Assembly: GCF_900113875.1 (NCBI RefSeq)
Contig: NZ_FORA01000001.1
Location: forward strand, 186,001 to 250,000
Length of the DNA stretch: 64,000 nucleotides
Origin: Jannaschia pohangensis
Lineage (GTDB): Bacteria > Pseudomonadota > Alphaproteobacteria > Rhodobacterales > Rhodobacteraceae
Direction: 5' to 3'
The notes under the pieces were generated by a model, which saw only the letters and a list, made by a program, of their open reading frames with translations, was not told the origin of the DNA and searched no databases. Within the stretch, counting starts at the first letter, position 1. Every line of letters starts with the position of its first letter. A program made the position numbers and the translations under genes. Shown one piece after another: positions 34,989-43,305 of the stretch.

Positions 34989-35735
34989 ATGTCGGAACGG
35001 ATAACGCGCAACGGTCGGACGCTGGCCTATAACCACACGCCGGGCACGGGGCCTGGGGTCGTGTTCTTGGGCGGCTTCGCGTCGGACATGCAGGGGACCA
35101 AGGCGCTCGCCCTCGAAGCCTGGGCCGGGGGGGCGGGCCGCGCGTTCCTGCGGCTCGACTATTCCGGCCACGGGGATTCCGAGGGGGCATTCACCGACGG
35201 TTGCATCGGCGACTGGTTCGCGGATGCGCTGGCCGTTATCGAAGGGGTGACGACCGGGCCGCAGATCCTCGTCGGCTCCTCCATGGGCGGGTGGATTTCC
35301 CTCCTGATCGCGCGCGAACGCCCCGATCTGGTCGCGGGCCTCGTCACCATCGCTGCGGCACCCGATTTCACCGAAGATGGCATGTGGCCGTCATTCTCGG
35401 ACGCGCAGCGCCAGCAGATCATGACCGACGGACAGATTTCCGTGCCCTCGGACTACGGCGACCCCTATGTCATTACCCGCCGCCTGATCGAGGATGGGCG
35501 CGACCGCCTTGTCTTGCGCAGCCCGCTGCCGCTGCCGTTCCCCGTGCGGATGGTGCAGGGCACGGCGGATACGGCGGTGTCGACCGCGACCGCGCTGCGC
35601 CTGCTGGAGCACGCCGACGGCCCCGATATCCGCCTGACACTGGTGCGCGGGGCGGACCACCGGTTTTCGGAACCCGACGAGATCGCGCTCATCGAACGCA
35701 GCGTCGACGAGGTGCTGCACCGCCTCCGCGCTTGA
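34989..35735 (+). CDS. Alpha/beta hydrolase, ABHD10-like
   Basis: The 248-residue cytoplasmic protein is an alpha/beta hydrolase: FLGGFASDMQGTKALALEAW (oxyanion region), RLDYSGHGDSEG, nucleophile Ser in VGSSMGGWISLL, a later Asp near QGTADTAVST and His in VRGADHRFSEPDE. The set is complete, so it should be active as an esterase or thioesterase. The gene faces away from the ArsR gene and may share the operator region. A second, unrelated hydrolase follows 45 bp later. Confidence 0.83.
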   Translation: MSERITRNGRTLAYNHTPGTGPGVVFLGGFASDMQGTKALALEAWAGGAGRAFLRLDYSGHGDSEGAFTDGCIGDWFADALAVIEGVTTGPQILVGSSMGGWISLLIARERPDLVAGLVTIAAAPDFTEDGMWPSFSDAQRQQIMTDGQISVPSDYGDPYVITRRLIEDGRDRLVLRSPLPLPFPVRMVQGTADTAVSTATALRLLEHADGPDIRLTLVRGADHRFSEPDEIALIERSVDEVLHRLRA

Positions 35736-35780
35736 CGCCAGGGCCGCGACCGTCCCTGATCGCAGGCGGGAGGATCGGAC

Positions 35781-36770
35781 ATGGCACAGGTAATTCGCGG
35801 GCTTCTGTTTCTGGTGATCGGGCTTTTCGTGGCGGGGGCCGCGCTCTGGATCGTCGGCCCCTATGAGCCCGTGGACCGCACCATCGACTTCGACCCGAGC
35901 ACGGTGCCCGATGACGTCGACGGCTGGCTTGCCGACCGTGAAGGGCGGGTCTCAGACCTGCGCCCCGACGCCGCGAAATATATCGACTGGGCCGGGGTGC
36001 CGGGCACCCGCACCGATATCGCCATCGTCTATGTCCACGGCTTTTCGGCGACCCTGTGGGAAATCCGCCCGGTCCCCGAGCGCGTGGGCGAGGCGCTTGG
36101 CGCCAACGTCTATTTCACCCGGCTGACGGGCCATGGCCGCACCGGCGACGCCATGGCCGAGGCGACGGCGGGCGACTGGATCGAGGACCTGGCCGAGGCG
36201 GTGGCCGTGGGCCGCAAACTGGGCAATCGCGTCGTCATCATGGGCACATCGACCGGGGCCACCCTGGCCGCCCTTCTGGCCGCCGATCCGGCGCTGGCCG
36301 ACCTCAAGCGCGACGTGGCGGGAATGATCCTGATCTCGCCCAACTTCCGGGTGGCGAACCCGGCGGCGCGGCTTCTGTCGATGCCCGCCGCGCGCTATTG
36401 GGCCGGTCTGGTGGCGGGCGAACGCCGGTCGTTCCAGCCCGTGAATCAGCGCCACGGCGAGAACTGGCAGACCGAATATCCCACTGTCGCTCTTCTGCCG
36501 ATGCAGGCCATGATCGACCATTCCGCGACGCTGGATTGGGCCGATGCCGACATACCGGCGCTCTTCTGGTTTTCGCCCGACGACAGCGTCGTCGACCATT
36601 CCGCGACCGAGGCCGTGGCCGCCGCCTGGGGTGGCCCCGTGACGGTCGAACGCATCGCCGTGCCCGAGGGCGACGACCCCTACGACCACGTCATCGCGGG
36701 CGATATCCTCAGCCCGAACGGCACGCCCGCGGCCATCGCCGCCATGACCGACTGGATCCGCGGGCTGTGA
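35781..36770 (+). CDS. Membrane-anchored alpha/beta hydrolase
   Basis: The 329-residue protein has one N-terminal hydrophobic helix (VIRGLLFLVIGLFVAGAALW) that would anchor it to the membrane with the catalytic domain outside the cytoplasm. The hydrolase core has IVYVHGFSATLWE, LTGHGRTGDAM, the nucleophile in MGTSTGATLAA, and DDSVVDHSAT with a later His (DPYDHVIAG). Function is unknown; carboxylesterase is a reasonable guess. It is preceded by GGAGGATC. Confidence 0.78.
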   Translation: MAQVIRGLLFLVIGLFVAGAALWIVGPYEPVDRTIDFDPSTVPDDVDGWLADREGRVSDLRPDAAKYIDWAGVPGTRTDIAIVYVHGFSATLWEIRPVPERVGEALGANVYFTRLTGHGRTGDAMAEATAGDWIEDLAEAVAVGRKLGNRVVIMGTSTGATLAALLAADPALADLKRDVAGMILISPNFRVANPAARLLSMPAARYWAGLVAGERRSFQPVNQRHGENWQTEYPTVALLPMQAMIDHSATLDWADADIPALFWFSPDDSVVDHSATEAVAAAWGGPVTVERIAVPEGDDPYDHVIAGDILSPNGTPAAIAAMTDWIRGL

Positions 36771-36849
36771 TGTCCGGCAATCTTGCAATCGTATGCAGAA
36801 TGCGGTTTCCCTAGGGTGACCCCGCCGCAATGCCCCCCGGAGAGACGAC

Positions 36850-38175
36850 ATGGCCCAGTATCTCAAGACCGCGAAATCCGACAGCCAGCGGGCCGAGGAT
36901 GACGCCAGGGTCCGCGCATCGGTCGAGGCGACGCTGAAGGATATCGAGGCGCGGGGCGACGCCGCCGTGCGCGACCTGTCGGAGAAGTTCGACAATTATT
37001 CCCCCGAGAGTTTCCGCCTGACGCAAGGCCAGATCGACGCCCTCATCGCCGAGCTGTCCGAGCGGGAGCTGGCCGACATCAGGTTCGCCCAGGACCAGGT
37101 CCGCAACTTCGCCCGCATCCAGCGCGACTCGATGCAGGATGTGGAAGTCGAGACGCTGCCCGGGGTCATCCTGGGGCACCGCAACATCCCCGTTCAATCG
37201 GTCGGCTGCTATGTTCCGGGCGGCAAGTTTCCCATGGTCGCCAGCGCCCACATGTCCGTGGCGACGGCCAGCGTGGCGGGTGTGCCGCGCATCATCGCCT
37301 GCACCCCGCCGTTCAGGGGCCGCCCCAACCCCGCCGTGATCGCCGCCATCCACCTTGGCGGGGCGCATGAGATCTATGTCATGGGCGGCATCCAGGCGGT
37401 CGGCGCCATGGCCATCGGCACCCAGACCATCGATCCGGTCCACATGCTCGTCGGCCCCGGCAACGCCTATGTGGCCGAGGCCAAGCGGCAGCTTTACGGT
37501 CGCGTCGGCATCGACCTATTCGCGGGCCCGACCGAGACGATGGTGATCGCCGACGACACCGTCGACGAAGAGCTTTGCGCCACCGACCTTCTGGGACAGG
37601 CGGAGCATGGCTATAACTCCCCCGCTGTCCTGTTGACGACCTCGCGCAAGCTGGCCCAGGCGACCCTGGCCGAGATCGACCGCCTGCTCGCCATCCTGCC
37701 CACGGCCGAGACGGCGCGCGTCAGTTGGGAGGACTACGGCGAGGTGATCGTCTGTGACGACCATGACGAGATGCTGGCCCTCGCCAACGACATCGCGTCC
37801 GAACACGTCCAGGTCATGACCGACCGCGACGACTGGTATCTGGCGAACATGCATTCCTATGGCGCGCTGTTCCTGGGGGCCCGCACCAATGTCTCGAACG
37901 GCGACAAGGTCATCGGAACGAACCACACCCTGCCGACCCGGAAGGCGGGGCGCTATACCGGCGGTCTCTGGGTGGGCAAGTTCCTCAAGACGCACAGCTA
38001 TCAGAAGATCACCACCGACGCGGCGGCGGTGATGATCGGCGAATACGGATCGCGGCTCTGCATGCTCGAAGGCTTCGTGGGCCATGCCGAGCAATGCAAC
38101 GTCCGGGTGCGGCGCTATGGCGGGGTGAACGTGCCCTACGGCGAGGCCGCGCCCTATCGCGACGCCGCCGAGTGA
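36850..38175 (+). CDS. Histidinol dehydrogenase-family protein, HpsN-like (sulfopropanediol 3-dehydrogenase type)
   Basis: The 441-residue protein is in the histidinol dehydrogenase family. Typical parts are [50 protein letters not shown] and [19 protein letters not shown]. The neighbourhood has no histidine biosynthesis genes, and the sequence is closest in memory to HpsN, which oxidises 2,3-dihydroxypropane-1-sulfonate to sulfolactate with NAD. It leads a group with SDR, LacI and SnoaL-like genes, which fits catabolism of a polyol-type compound. The sulfonate substrate is a family-based suggestion, because the typical hps transport and SDR partners are not all present. Confidence 0.8.
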   Translation: MAQYLKTAKSDSQRAEDDARVRASVEATLKDIEARGDAAVRDLSEKFDNYSPESFRLTQGQIDALIAELSERELADIRFAQDQVRNFARIQRDSMQDVEVETLPGVILGHRNIPVQSVGCYVPGGKFPMVASAHMSVATASVAGVPRIIACTPPFRGRPNPAVIAAIHLGGAHEIYVMGGIQAVGAMAIGTQTIDPVHMLVGPGNAYVAEAKRQLYGRVGIDLFAGPTETMVIADDTVDEELCATDLLGQAEHGYNSPAVLLTTSRKLAQATLAEIDRLLAILPTAETARVSWEDYGEVIVCDDHDEMLALANDIASEHVQVMTDRDDWYLANMHSYGALFLGARTNVSNGDKVIGTNHTLPTRKAGRYTGGLWVGKFLKTHSYQKITTDAAAVMIGEYGSRLCMLEGFVGHAEQCNVRVRRYGGVNVPYGEAAPYRDAAE

Positions 38176-38212
38176 ATTGGCATCGACCCATTGGCATGGG
38201 CCGACCAATGCG

Positions 38213-38262
38213 AGAGGGCTTTGCCCCCTCGCGCTCCCCCAGGATATTTGAGCCGAGAAGAA
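38213..38262. repeat. Rhodobacteraceae-type intergenic element
   Basis: The gap before the first SnoaL-like gene contains a GAGGG...CCCTC dyad, then a C-rich block and AGGATATTTGAGCCGAGAAG. From memory, a GC-rich dyad followed by a GGATATTTG-and-AGAAGAA tail is a very frequent intergenic pattern in this family. It may serve as a transcriptional end signal. Only one copy was identified in the window. Confidence 0.4.
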
Positions 38263-38266
38263 TGCC

Positions 38267-39214
38267 ATGCTGGAGAGACTGACCGACTGCGATGCAAAGG
38301 CGATGGCCGAGGCGGTGACGGGGTTCGTCGCGGACGCGGCTGCCGTCCACCTGTGTCATCCCCTCGGCGATGTGACCGGCGGCGCGGGGTTCGTGGAAAC
38401 CGCGTTCGACCCCCTCTGGCAGGCGATGCCGGATGTGGAGAGGCGGGTCGCGATCTCCCTGCGGGGGACCGACGCGTTCGGGCAGGACTGGCTGGGGCAG
38501 GCGGGCCATTATTCCGGACGCTTCGCGCAGGCTTTCCTCGGCATTCCGCCAACAGGCCGCCTTGCACATCTGCGATTTCACGAATTCTACCGGATCGAAG
38601 ACGGGCGGGCGGTCGAGGTGCAGGCGATCTGGGATCTGCCGGACCTGATGCTGCAAGCCGGGGTCTGGCCCATGGGGCCACCCCTTGGGCAGACCGGGCT
38701 GGTGCCGGGGCCGATGACGCAGGACGGGCTGCGCATTTCGGGGGACGGCACGCGGGCCATGCGCATCGTGGGCGACATGCTCGACCACCTGCACCTGTCG
38801 CCCCAGGGCGAGGCGGCGATGCAATTGCCCCGCTTCTGGCATCCGCGGTGCAGCTGGTACGGACCGGGCGGCATCGGCACGGCGCGCGGCATCCGGGGGT
38901 TCCGCGATCACCACCAGATCCCGTTTCTCGACGCCATGCCCGACCGGCGCGGTCACGTGGACGAGGGGCACTTCTTTGGTCAGGGTGACTATGTCGGCTT
39001 CACCGCATGGCCCGGCATGTCGATGACGGTGACGGGGGGCGGCTGGCTTGGCATTGCGGGGGCCGGGCAGGCGATCACCATGCGCTCGCTCGACTTCTGG
39101 CGGGTTGAGGGCGACCTGATCCGCGAAAACTGGGTCTGCGTCGACCTTCTGCACGTCTGGGAACAGCTGGGCGTCGACGTGCTGGCCCGGATGCGCGAAC
39201 TCTGCCGACCGTGA
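38267..39214 (+). CDS. SnoaL/NTF2-like family protein (first paralogue)
   Basis: The 315-residue protein is about twice the length of one SnoaL/NTF2-like cone domain and seems to contain two: residues 30-150 (LCHPLGDVTGGAGFVETAF, RLAHLRFHEFYRIEDGR) and 175-300 (WHPRCSWYGPGGIGTARG, then EGDLIRENWVCVDLLHVWEQ). These domains act as small-molecule isomerases, hydratases or binding proteins. A paralogue is encoded 2.5 kb downstream at 41.7-42.6 kb. No catalytic assignment can be made. It follows the HpsN-like gene on the same strand with a 91-bp gap holding a repeat element. Confidence 0.7.
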   Translation: MLERLTDCDAKAMAEAVTGFVADAAAVHLCHPLGDVTGGAGFVETAFDPLWQAMPDVERRVAISLRGTDAFGQDWLGQAGHYSGRFAQAFLGIPPTGRLAHLRFHEFYRIEDGRAVEVQAIWDLPDLMLQAGVWPMGPPLGQTGLVPGPMTQDGLRISGDGTRAMRIVGDMLDHLHLSPQGEAAMQLPRFWHPRCSWYGPGGIGTARGIRGFRDHHQIPFLDAMPDRRGHVDEGHFFGQGDYVGFTAWPGMSMTVTGGGWLGIAGAGQAITMRSLDFWRVEGDLIRENWVCVDLLHVWEQLGVDVLARMRELCRP

Positions 39215-39215
39215 C

Positions 39216-39812
39216 CTAGGGCCAGAGCGACCATACCGACACCAACGCCGCGACCCACACCGCCCAGGCCAACGCCATCAGGCGTCCGTCCCGCACCGTC
39301 AACGCCAGACCGAAAAGCACGATCGCCGCCATCGGGATGGAAGAAGCGAAGGGCACCAATTCGAGCACCGGCACCGTCAGGCAGAGCGCCAGGATGGCCA
39401 GGGCCGCGAAGCGGGGCGCGACCCCATCCACCAGAACCGTCAGATGACGCCCCAGATGCCGGTCCACCCATTGCGCCGCCGGATGCAATCGGCTGACGGC
39501 GGCGCAGAGCCGGTCGCGCCCGGTCGCCCGGTCGCCGATGAACGACGGCACCCACATGTGATCGCGTCCCATCAGGATCTGCACCGCAAACAGCGCCACG
39601 ATCAGGGCCAGGAGACTCGGGACCCCCGGTACCCCGCCAAGCGGCGTCATCTCGAGCGCGGCGGGCACCACGAGCAAGGCGCCGGTGCCGCGATGTCCCA
39701 AGCTCTCGGTCAGGGCGGCCACGGTCACGGGCGCGTTGCCGTCGACCGCCTCTTCCAATGCATCCAGAATGTCCGTAGCCTTCGACACGCGCGTTCTCCG
39801 TTCCGGGGCCAA
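39216..39812 (-). CDS. ExoD-family exopolysaccharide synthesis protein
   Basis: The 198-residue protein matches ExoD: an amphipathic start (KATDILDALEEAVDG), LGHRGTGALLVVPAALEMTP, GVPGVPSLLALIVALFAVQILMGR (split across a helix), and WVDRHLGRHLTVLVDGVAPR, followed by helices at the C-terminus. ExoD affects exopolysaccharide production and alkaline tolerance in rhizobia, with unclear mechanism. It runs against the surrounding catabolic genes and is probably unrelated to them. A GTG eight codons in is a possible alternative start. Confidence 0.8.
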   Translation of the reverse strand: MAPERRTRVSKATDILDALEEAVDGNAPVTVAALTESLGHRGTGALLVVPAALEMTPLGGVPGVPSLLALIVALFAVQILMGRDHMWVPSFIGDRATGRDRLCAAVSRLHPAAQWVDRHLGRHLTVLVDGVAPRFAALAILALCLTVPVLELVPFASSIPMAAIVLFGLALTVRDGRLMALAWAVWVAALVSVWSLWP

Positions 39813-39909
39813 TGCGCCACGTCGGACTTTGGTTCACGAGATATCTATTGATCCTCGCGCGCATCGGGTATTTGCATACCTATGCAAGCGACCGCCGCCG
39901 GAGTGACGG

Positions 39910-40665
39910 ATGACCCTGCCAGAGACACCCAGTTTTCGCCTCGACGGGTTGCGCGCCTTCGTGCCCGGCGGGTCGCGCGGCATCGGTCTGGGCTGTGCCG
40001 CCGCGCTGGCGCAGGCCGGGGCCCATGTGGTCATCGCCGCACGGGGGCAGGCGGGCGTCGATCAGACCGTGGCCGCCTTCCGGGACGCGGGGCTCAGTGC
40101 GGATGGGGTGACCCTCGACGTGGCCAACCTTGCCGCGGTCGACGCCGTCCTGGCAGAGCACGGCCCCTTCGACATCCTGTGCAACGCGGCGGGCATCGCG
40201 CGCCATGCGCCCGCCGCATCGACGACGCCCGAAGACTTCGACGCGGTCATGGGCATCAACCTGCGCGGGGCGTATTTCCTGGCCCAGAAGGTCGCGGCGG
40301 GGATGGCGCGTGGCGGCTCCATCATCCAGATCTCCAGCCAGATGGGCCATGTGGGCGGCATCGACCGCGCCGTCTACTGCGCGACGAAACACGGGGTCGA
40401 GGGGATGACCAAGGCCATGGCCATCGAATGGGGCCCGCGCAATATCCGGGTCAACACCGTCTGCCCGACCTTCGTGCGCACGCCGCTGACCCAGGCCACA
40501 TTCGACAACCCCGAACGGCGCGCCTGGATCGAAGAGAAGATCAAGCTGCCCCGTATCGCCGAGGTCGAGGATATCATGGGCGCGGTCCTGTTCCTGGCCG
40601 GGCGGGCCAGCGCCATGGTCACCGGCACCTCCCTTCTGGTCGACGGCGGCTGGACGGCGGACTGA
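39910..40665 (+). CDS. Short-chain dehydrogenase/reductase
   Basis: The 251-residue protein is a classical SDR with the cofactor loop GGSRGIG (near residues 20-26), NAAG, catalytic Ser in QISSQMG and the YCATK active-site Tyr and Lys. It ends in the usual LLVDGGWTAD. It oxidises or reduces an alcohol or ketone with NAD(P). Its stop codon shares one base with the start of the LacI regulator. In HpsN-type pathways an SDR (HpsO or HpsP) supplies another oxidation step, so a related role is possible here. Confidence 0.85.
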   Translation: MTLPETPSFRLDGLRAFVPGGSRGIGLGCAAALAQAGAHVVIAARGQAGVDQTVAAFRDAGLSADGVTLDVANLAAVDAVLAEHGPFDILCNAAGIARHAPAASTTPEDFDAVMGINLRGAYFLAQKVAAGMARGGSIIQISSQMGHVGGIDRAVYCATKHGVEGMTKAMAIEWGPRNIRVNTVCPTFVRTPLTQATFDNPERRAWIEEKIKLPRIAEVEDIMGAVLFLAGRASAMVTGTSLLVDGGWTAD

Positions 40666-41684
40666 TGGCGAAGAAGGTCACCAGCCAGGACGTCGCCCGC
40701 CACGCCGGGGTCAGCCAATCCGCCGTCAGCCGCGTCTTCACCAAGGGCGCATCGGTCAGCCCCGAAATGGCCGCCCGGGTGCGCAAGTCGGCCGAGGCGC
40801 TCGGCTATCGGCCCAATGCGCTGGCCCGGGGGCTTATCACCGGGCGCAGCCGGATCATCGGCCTTGTCGTCGCCTATCTCGACAATCCGTTCTATCCCGA
40901 CGCCATCGAAAAGCTGAGCCATGCGCTCCAGGCCGAGGGCTATCACCTTCTGATCTTCACCACCGGCAAGCACGGGATCGACACCGAGCGGGTCATCTCC
41001 GAACTGATCGACTACCAGGTGGATGGCATCATCACCGCCTCGATCAACCTGTCGGGCGAATTGACCCGCGCCTGTGCCGCGGCGGGCATCCCGGTGGTCC
41101 TGTTCAATCGCGGCATTCCGGGCTCGGGTCTTTCGGCGGTGACCTCCGACAACCAGTCGGGGGGGCGCAAGGCGGCGGAATTCCTGCTGGCGGGCGGGCA
41201 CGCGCGGATCGCCCATATCCAGGGGTTCGAAAAAGCCTCGACCTCCATCGACCGGCTCATCGGGTTCGAGATGGCGCTCGATGCGGCGGGTCAGGGTCTG
41301 CACGCCCTGGGCAACGGCAAATACGACCGGGCCAGCGCCGCCGAAGCCGCGCGCGTGATGATGGACGCGCCCGATCCGCCCGACGCGATCTTCGTGGCCA
41401 ACGACCACATGGCGCTGGCGGTAATGGATGTGCTGCGCTTCGATCTGGGCCTCAGCGTGCCGGGCGACGTCAGCATCATCGGCTATGACGACGTGCCCAT
41501 GGCGGCCTGGCCGTCCTATGACCTGACCACCCTGCGCCAACCGACCCGGCGCATGGTCGCGGCCACCGTCGAGGAGCTTCTGGCCCTGCTCGACGCACCC
41601 ACGCGCCCCGCGCGCCGGATCGAGATCGACGGCCCGCTCGTCGTGCGCACCTCTGCCCGTATTCCCGATGGATGGACCCAATGA
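40665..41684 (+). CDS. LacI-family transcriptional regulator
   Basis: The 339-residue protein has a LacI helix-turn-helix at the N-terminus (VTSQDVARHAGVSQSAVSRV), a hinge, and a sugar-binding-protein-like effector domain with GLVVAYLDNPFYPDAI and VSIIGYDDVPMAAWPSYDLT. It lies between the SDR and the second SnoaL-like gene and overlaps both, so it is part of the operon that it likely controls. The inducer is expected to be the substrate or an intermediate. Confidence 0.9.
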   Translation: MAKKVTSQDVARHAGVSQSAVSRVFTKGASVSPEMAARVRKSAEALGYRPNALARGLITGRSRIIGLVVAYLDNPFYPDAIEKLSHALQAEGYHLLIFTTGKHGIDTERVISELIDYQVDGIITASINLSGELTRACAAAGIPVVLFNRGIPGSGLSAVTSDNQSGGRKAAEFLLAGGHARIAHIQGFEKASTSIDRLIGFEMALDAAGQGLHALGNGKYDRASAAEAARVMMDAPDPPDAIFVANDHMALAVMDVLRFDLGLSVPGDVSIIGYDDVPMAAWPSYDLTTLRQPTRRMVAATVEELLALLDAPTRPARRIEIDGPLVVRTSARIPDGWTQ

Positions 41685-42649
41685 GCTTCGACAACCGTTT
41701 CAAGGACTTGCCCGACTACATTCTGGGCATCACCCGCGAAATCTGGGAGGATCGCGGCATCGCCACCCTCCACGAATACTACGCCCCCGACATCGTCGTC
41801 CGCTCGCCCGCCTCGGTGGTGGTGGGCAACCAGTCGGTCATCGGGGCCACCATGGCGACGCTGGCCGAATTCCCCGACCGGGAACTGTTGGGCGAAGATG
41901 TGATCTGGTCGGGCAATGACGCCGACGGCTATCTCAGCTCGCACCGCATCCTGTCGACGGCCACCCACGCCGCCGATGGCGTCTATGGCAAGGCGACGGG
42001 CACCCGCCTGCGCTACCGGATCATCGCCGACTGCCGCGTCCTGGGCATCACCATCGACGACGAATGGCTGATCCGCGATCAGGGCGCGGTGGTCCGTCAG
42101 ATGGGCTGGACGCCCGAGGCCTTCGCCGCCGACCTCATCGCGCGCGAAGGCGGGCCCGCCAAGTGCGTCCGCCCCCTGACGCCCGAAACGGATCAGCCCG
42201 GCCCCTACAAGGGGCGCGGCAACGACAACCCCTGGGGCGCGAAACTGGCCGAGATCCTGACCCGGATCATGGGCGCCGACATGGCCGTCATCCCGCAGGT
42301 CTACGACCGCGCCTGTCACCTGGAATACCCCGGCGGCGTCACGGCCCACGGACACGCGGCGGCCGACCGCTTCTGGATGTCTTTGCGCGCCGCCTTCCCG
42401 AACGCGGCCTTCGCCATCGACCACGTCATCGGGCGCGACGATCCGATGATGCCGCCGCGCGCCGCCGTCCGCTGGTCGCTCTGGGGCCGGCACGAAGGCT
42501 GGGGCGGTTTCGGCATCCCGACCGGCGCGATGGTCTATGTCCTGGGCATCACCCACGCCGAATTCGGCCCGGACGGCCTGCGCCGCGACTACACCCTTTT
42601 CGATGAAACCGCGGTCTGGAAACAGATCCACCTGGGGTCCGCCGCATGA
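41681..42649 (+). CDS. SnoaL/NTF2-like family protein (second paralogue)
   Basis: The 322-residue protein resembles the first paralogue in length and layout. Candidate domain marks are ILGITREIWEDRGIATLHEY, SHRILSTATHAADGVYG and AVIPQVYDRACHLEYPGG, with the ending LFDETAVWKQIHLG. I place the start at 41681 (MSFDNRFKD) because it forms an ATGA overlap with the LacI stop; an ATG three codons earlier is possible. Two such paralogues beside oxidoreductases suggest that they process or bind the same compound. Confidence 0.72.
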   Translation: MSFDNRFKDLPDYILGITREIWEDRGIATLHEYYAPDIVVRSPASVVVGNQSVIGATMATLAEFPDRELLGEDVIWSGNDADGYLSSHRILSTATHAADGVYGKATGTRLRYRIIADCRVLGITIDDEWLIRDQGAVVRQMGWTPEAFAADLIAREGGPAKCVRPLTPETDQPGPYKGRGNDNPWGAKLAEILTRIMGADMAVIPQVYDRACHLEYPGGVTAHGHAAADRFWMSLRAAFPNAAFAIDHVIGRDDPMMPPRAAVRWSLWGRHEGWGGFGIPTGAMVYVLGITHAEFGPDGLRRDYTLFDETAVWKQIHLGSAA

Positions 42650-43143
42650 TCCGCACCCTCGCCGCCCTCTGCCTCCTCGCGGGCCCCGCCGCCGCGCAGG
42701 GCTTCGCCACCAAGGACCTGACCCGCGTCACGGTCCCCACCGACCTGCTGGCGGGGCAGGCCAACACGACCCGGGCCGAGCCCGCGCGCCTGACGATCCT
42801 GTGCACCGACTGCGGGGCCGATTTCGTCGCCATCGACGTCCTTCTGGGCCGCCAGACCGACGGGACCGAAGCGCGCTTCCGCTCGGGCCAGACGACGATC
42901 GCCATGCTCGAGGCGCAGTGCAAGGCCCGCGCCCCCGAATGCACCCTGTCGCCGGTCTCGGTCGGCGGGGCGGTCGGCTGGATGTCCAGCTTCGCGTCCG
43001 GCAACGGGGCAGGGGCGACCGCCGTCCTTCTGCAAGACGGCGACATGCTCACCATCCGGTCCCTCGCCCCGACGGCTGACACCGCTGTCGCCAATGCCAC
43101 GGCGGTCGCGAACCGGCTCGCCCCCCAGATCGTCAGCCCCTGA
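42646..43143 (+). CDS. Secreted hypothetical protein with conserved cysteines
   Basis: The 165-residue protein starts with a signal peptide (MIRTLAALCLLAGPAAAQG) and so is periplasmic or exported. The mature part has four cysteines (ILCTDCGADF, QCKARAPECTLS) that could form disulfides. No family is recognised. It overlaps the SnoaL-like gene by 4 bp (ATGA), yet its content does not suggest catabolism, so it may be coupled only by position. Confidence 0.6.
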   Translation: MIRTLAALCLLAGPAAAQGFATKDLTRVTVPTDLLAGQANTTRAEPARLTILCTDCGADFVAIDVLLGRQTDGTEARFRSGQTTIAMLEAQCKARAPECTLSPVSVGGAVGWMSSFASGNGAGATAVLLQDGDMLTIRSLAPTADTAVANATAVANRLAPQIVSP

Positions 43144-43224
43144 TAGGCCGCCCGACTGAATCGACGACCCTCCGCATCATCGCCACCGACGATCCGCCGC
43201 CGAACGGTTTGGTTCGCCCCAATA

Positions 43225-43293
43225 TGAACAATGTTCAAAAACTGCTTGACTGAACGTCGTTCATCGTGGCATCACGGACTTGAACATCGTTCA
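43225..43293. promoter_or_regulatory. Three TGAAC-N3-GTTCA operators before the DUF2157 gene
   Basis: Perfect inverted repeats TGAAC-N3-GTTCA are at 43225-43237, 43251-43263 and 43281-43293. Their centres are 26 and 30 bp apart. A TTGACT hexamer at 43246-43251 could be a -35 element, which would put the second copy inside the promoter and the third at the ribosome binding site. The 13-bp dyad with 3-base spacer is typical for TetR-family repressors. No such regulator is encoded nearby. Confidence 0.7.
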
Positions 43294-43305
43294 AGGAGCG
43301 CTGCC

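Noticed and set aside
36850-38175. Histidinol dehydrogenase HisD of histidine biosynthesis
   Set aside because: No his genes are nearby, and the neighbours (SDR, LacI, SnoaL-like) point to catabolism; the sequence resembles HpsN-type homologues.
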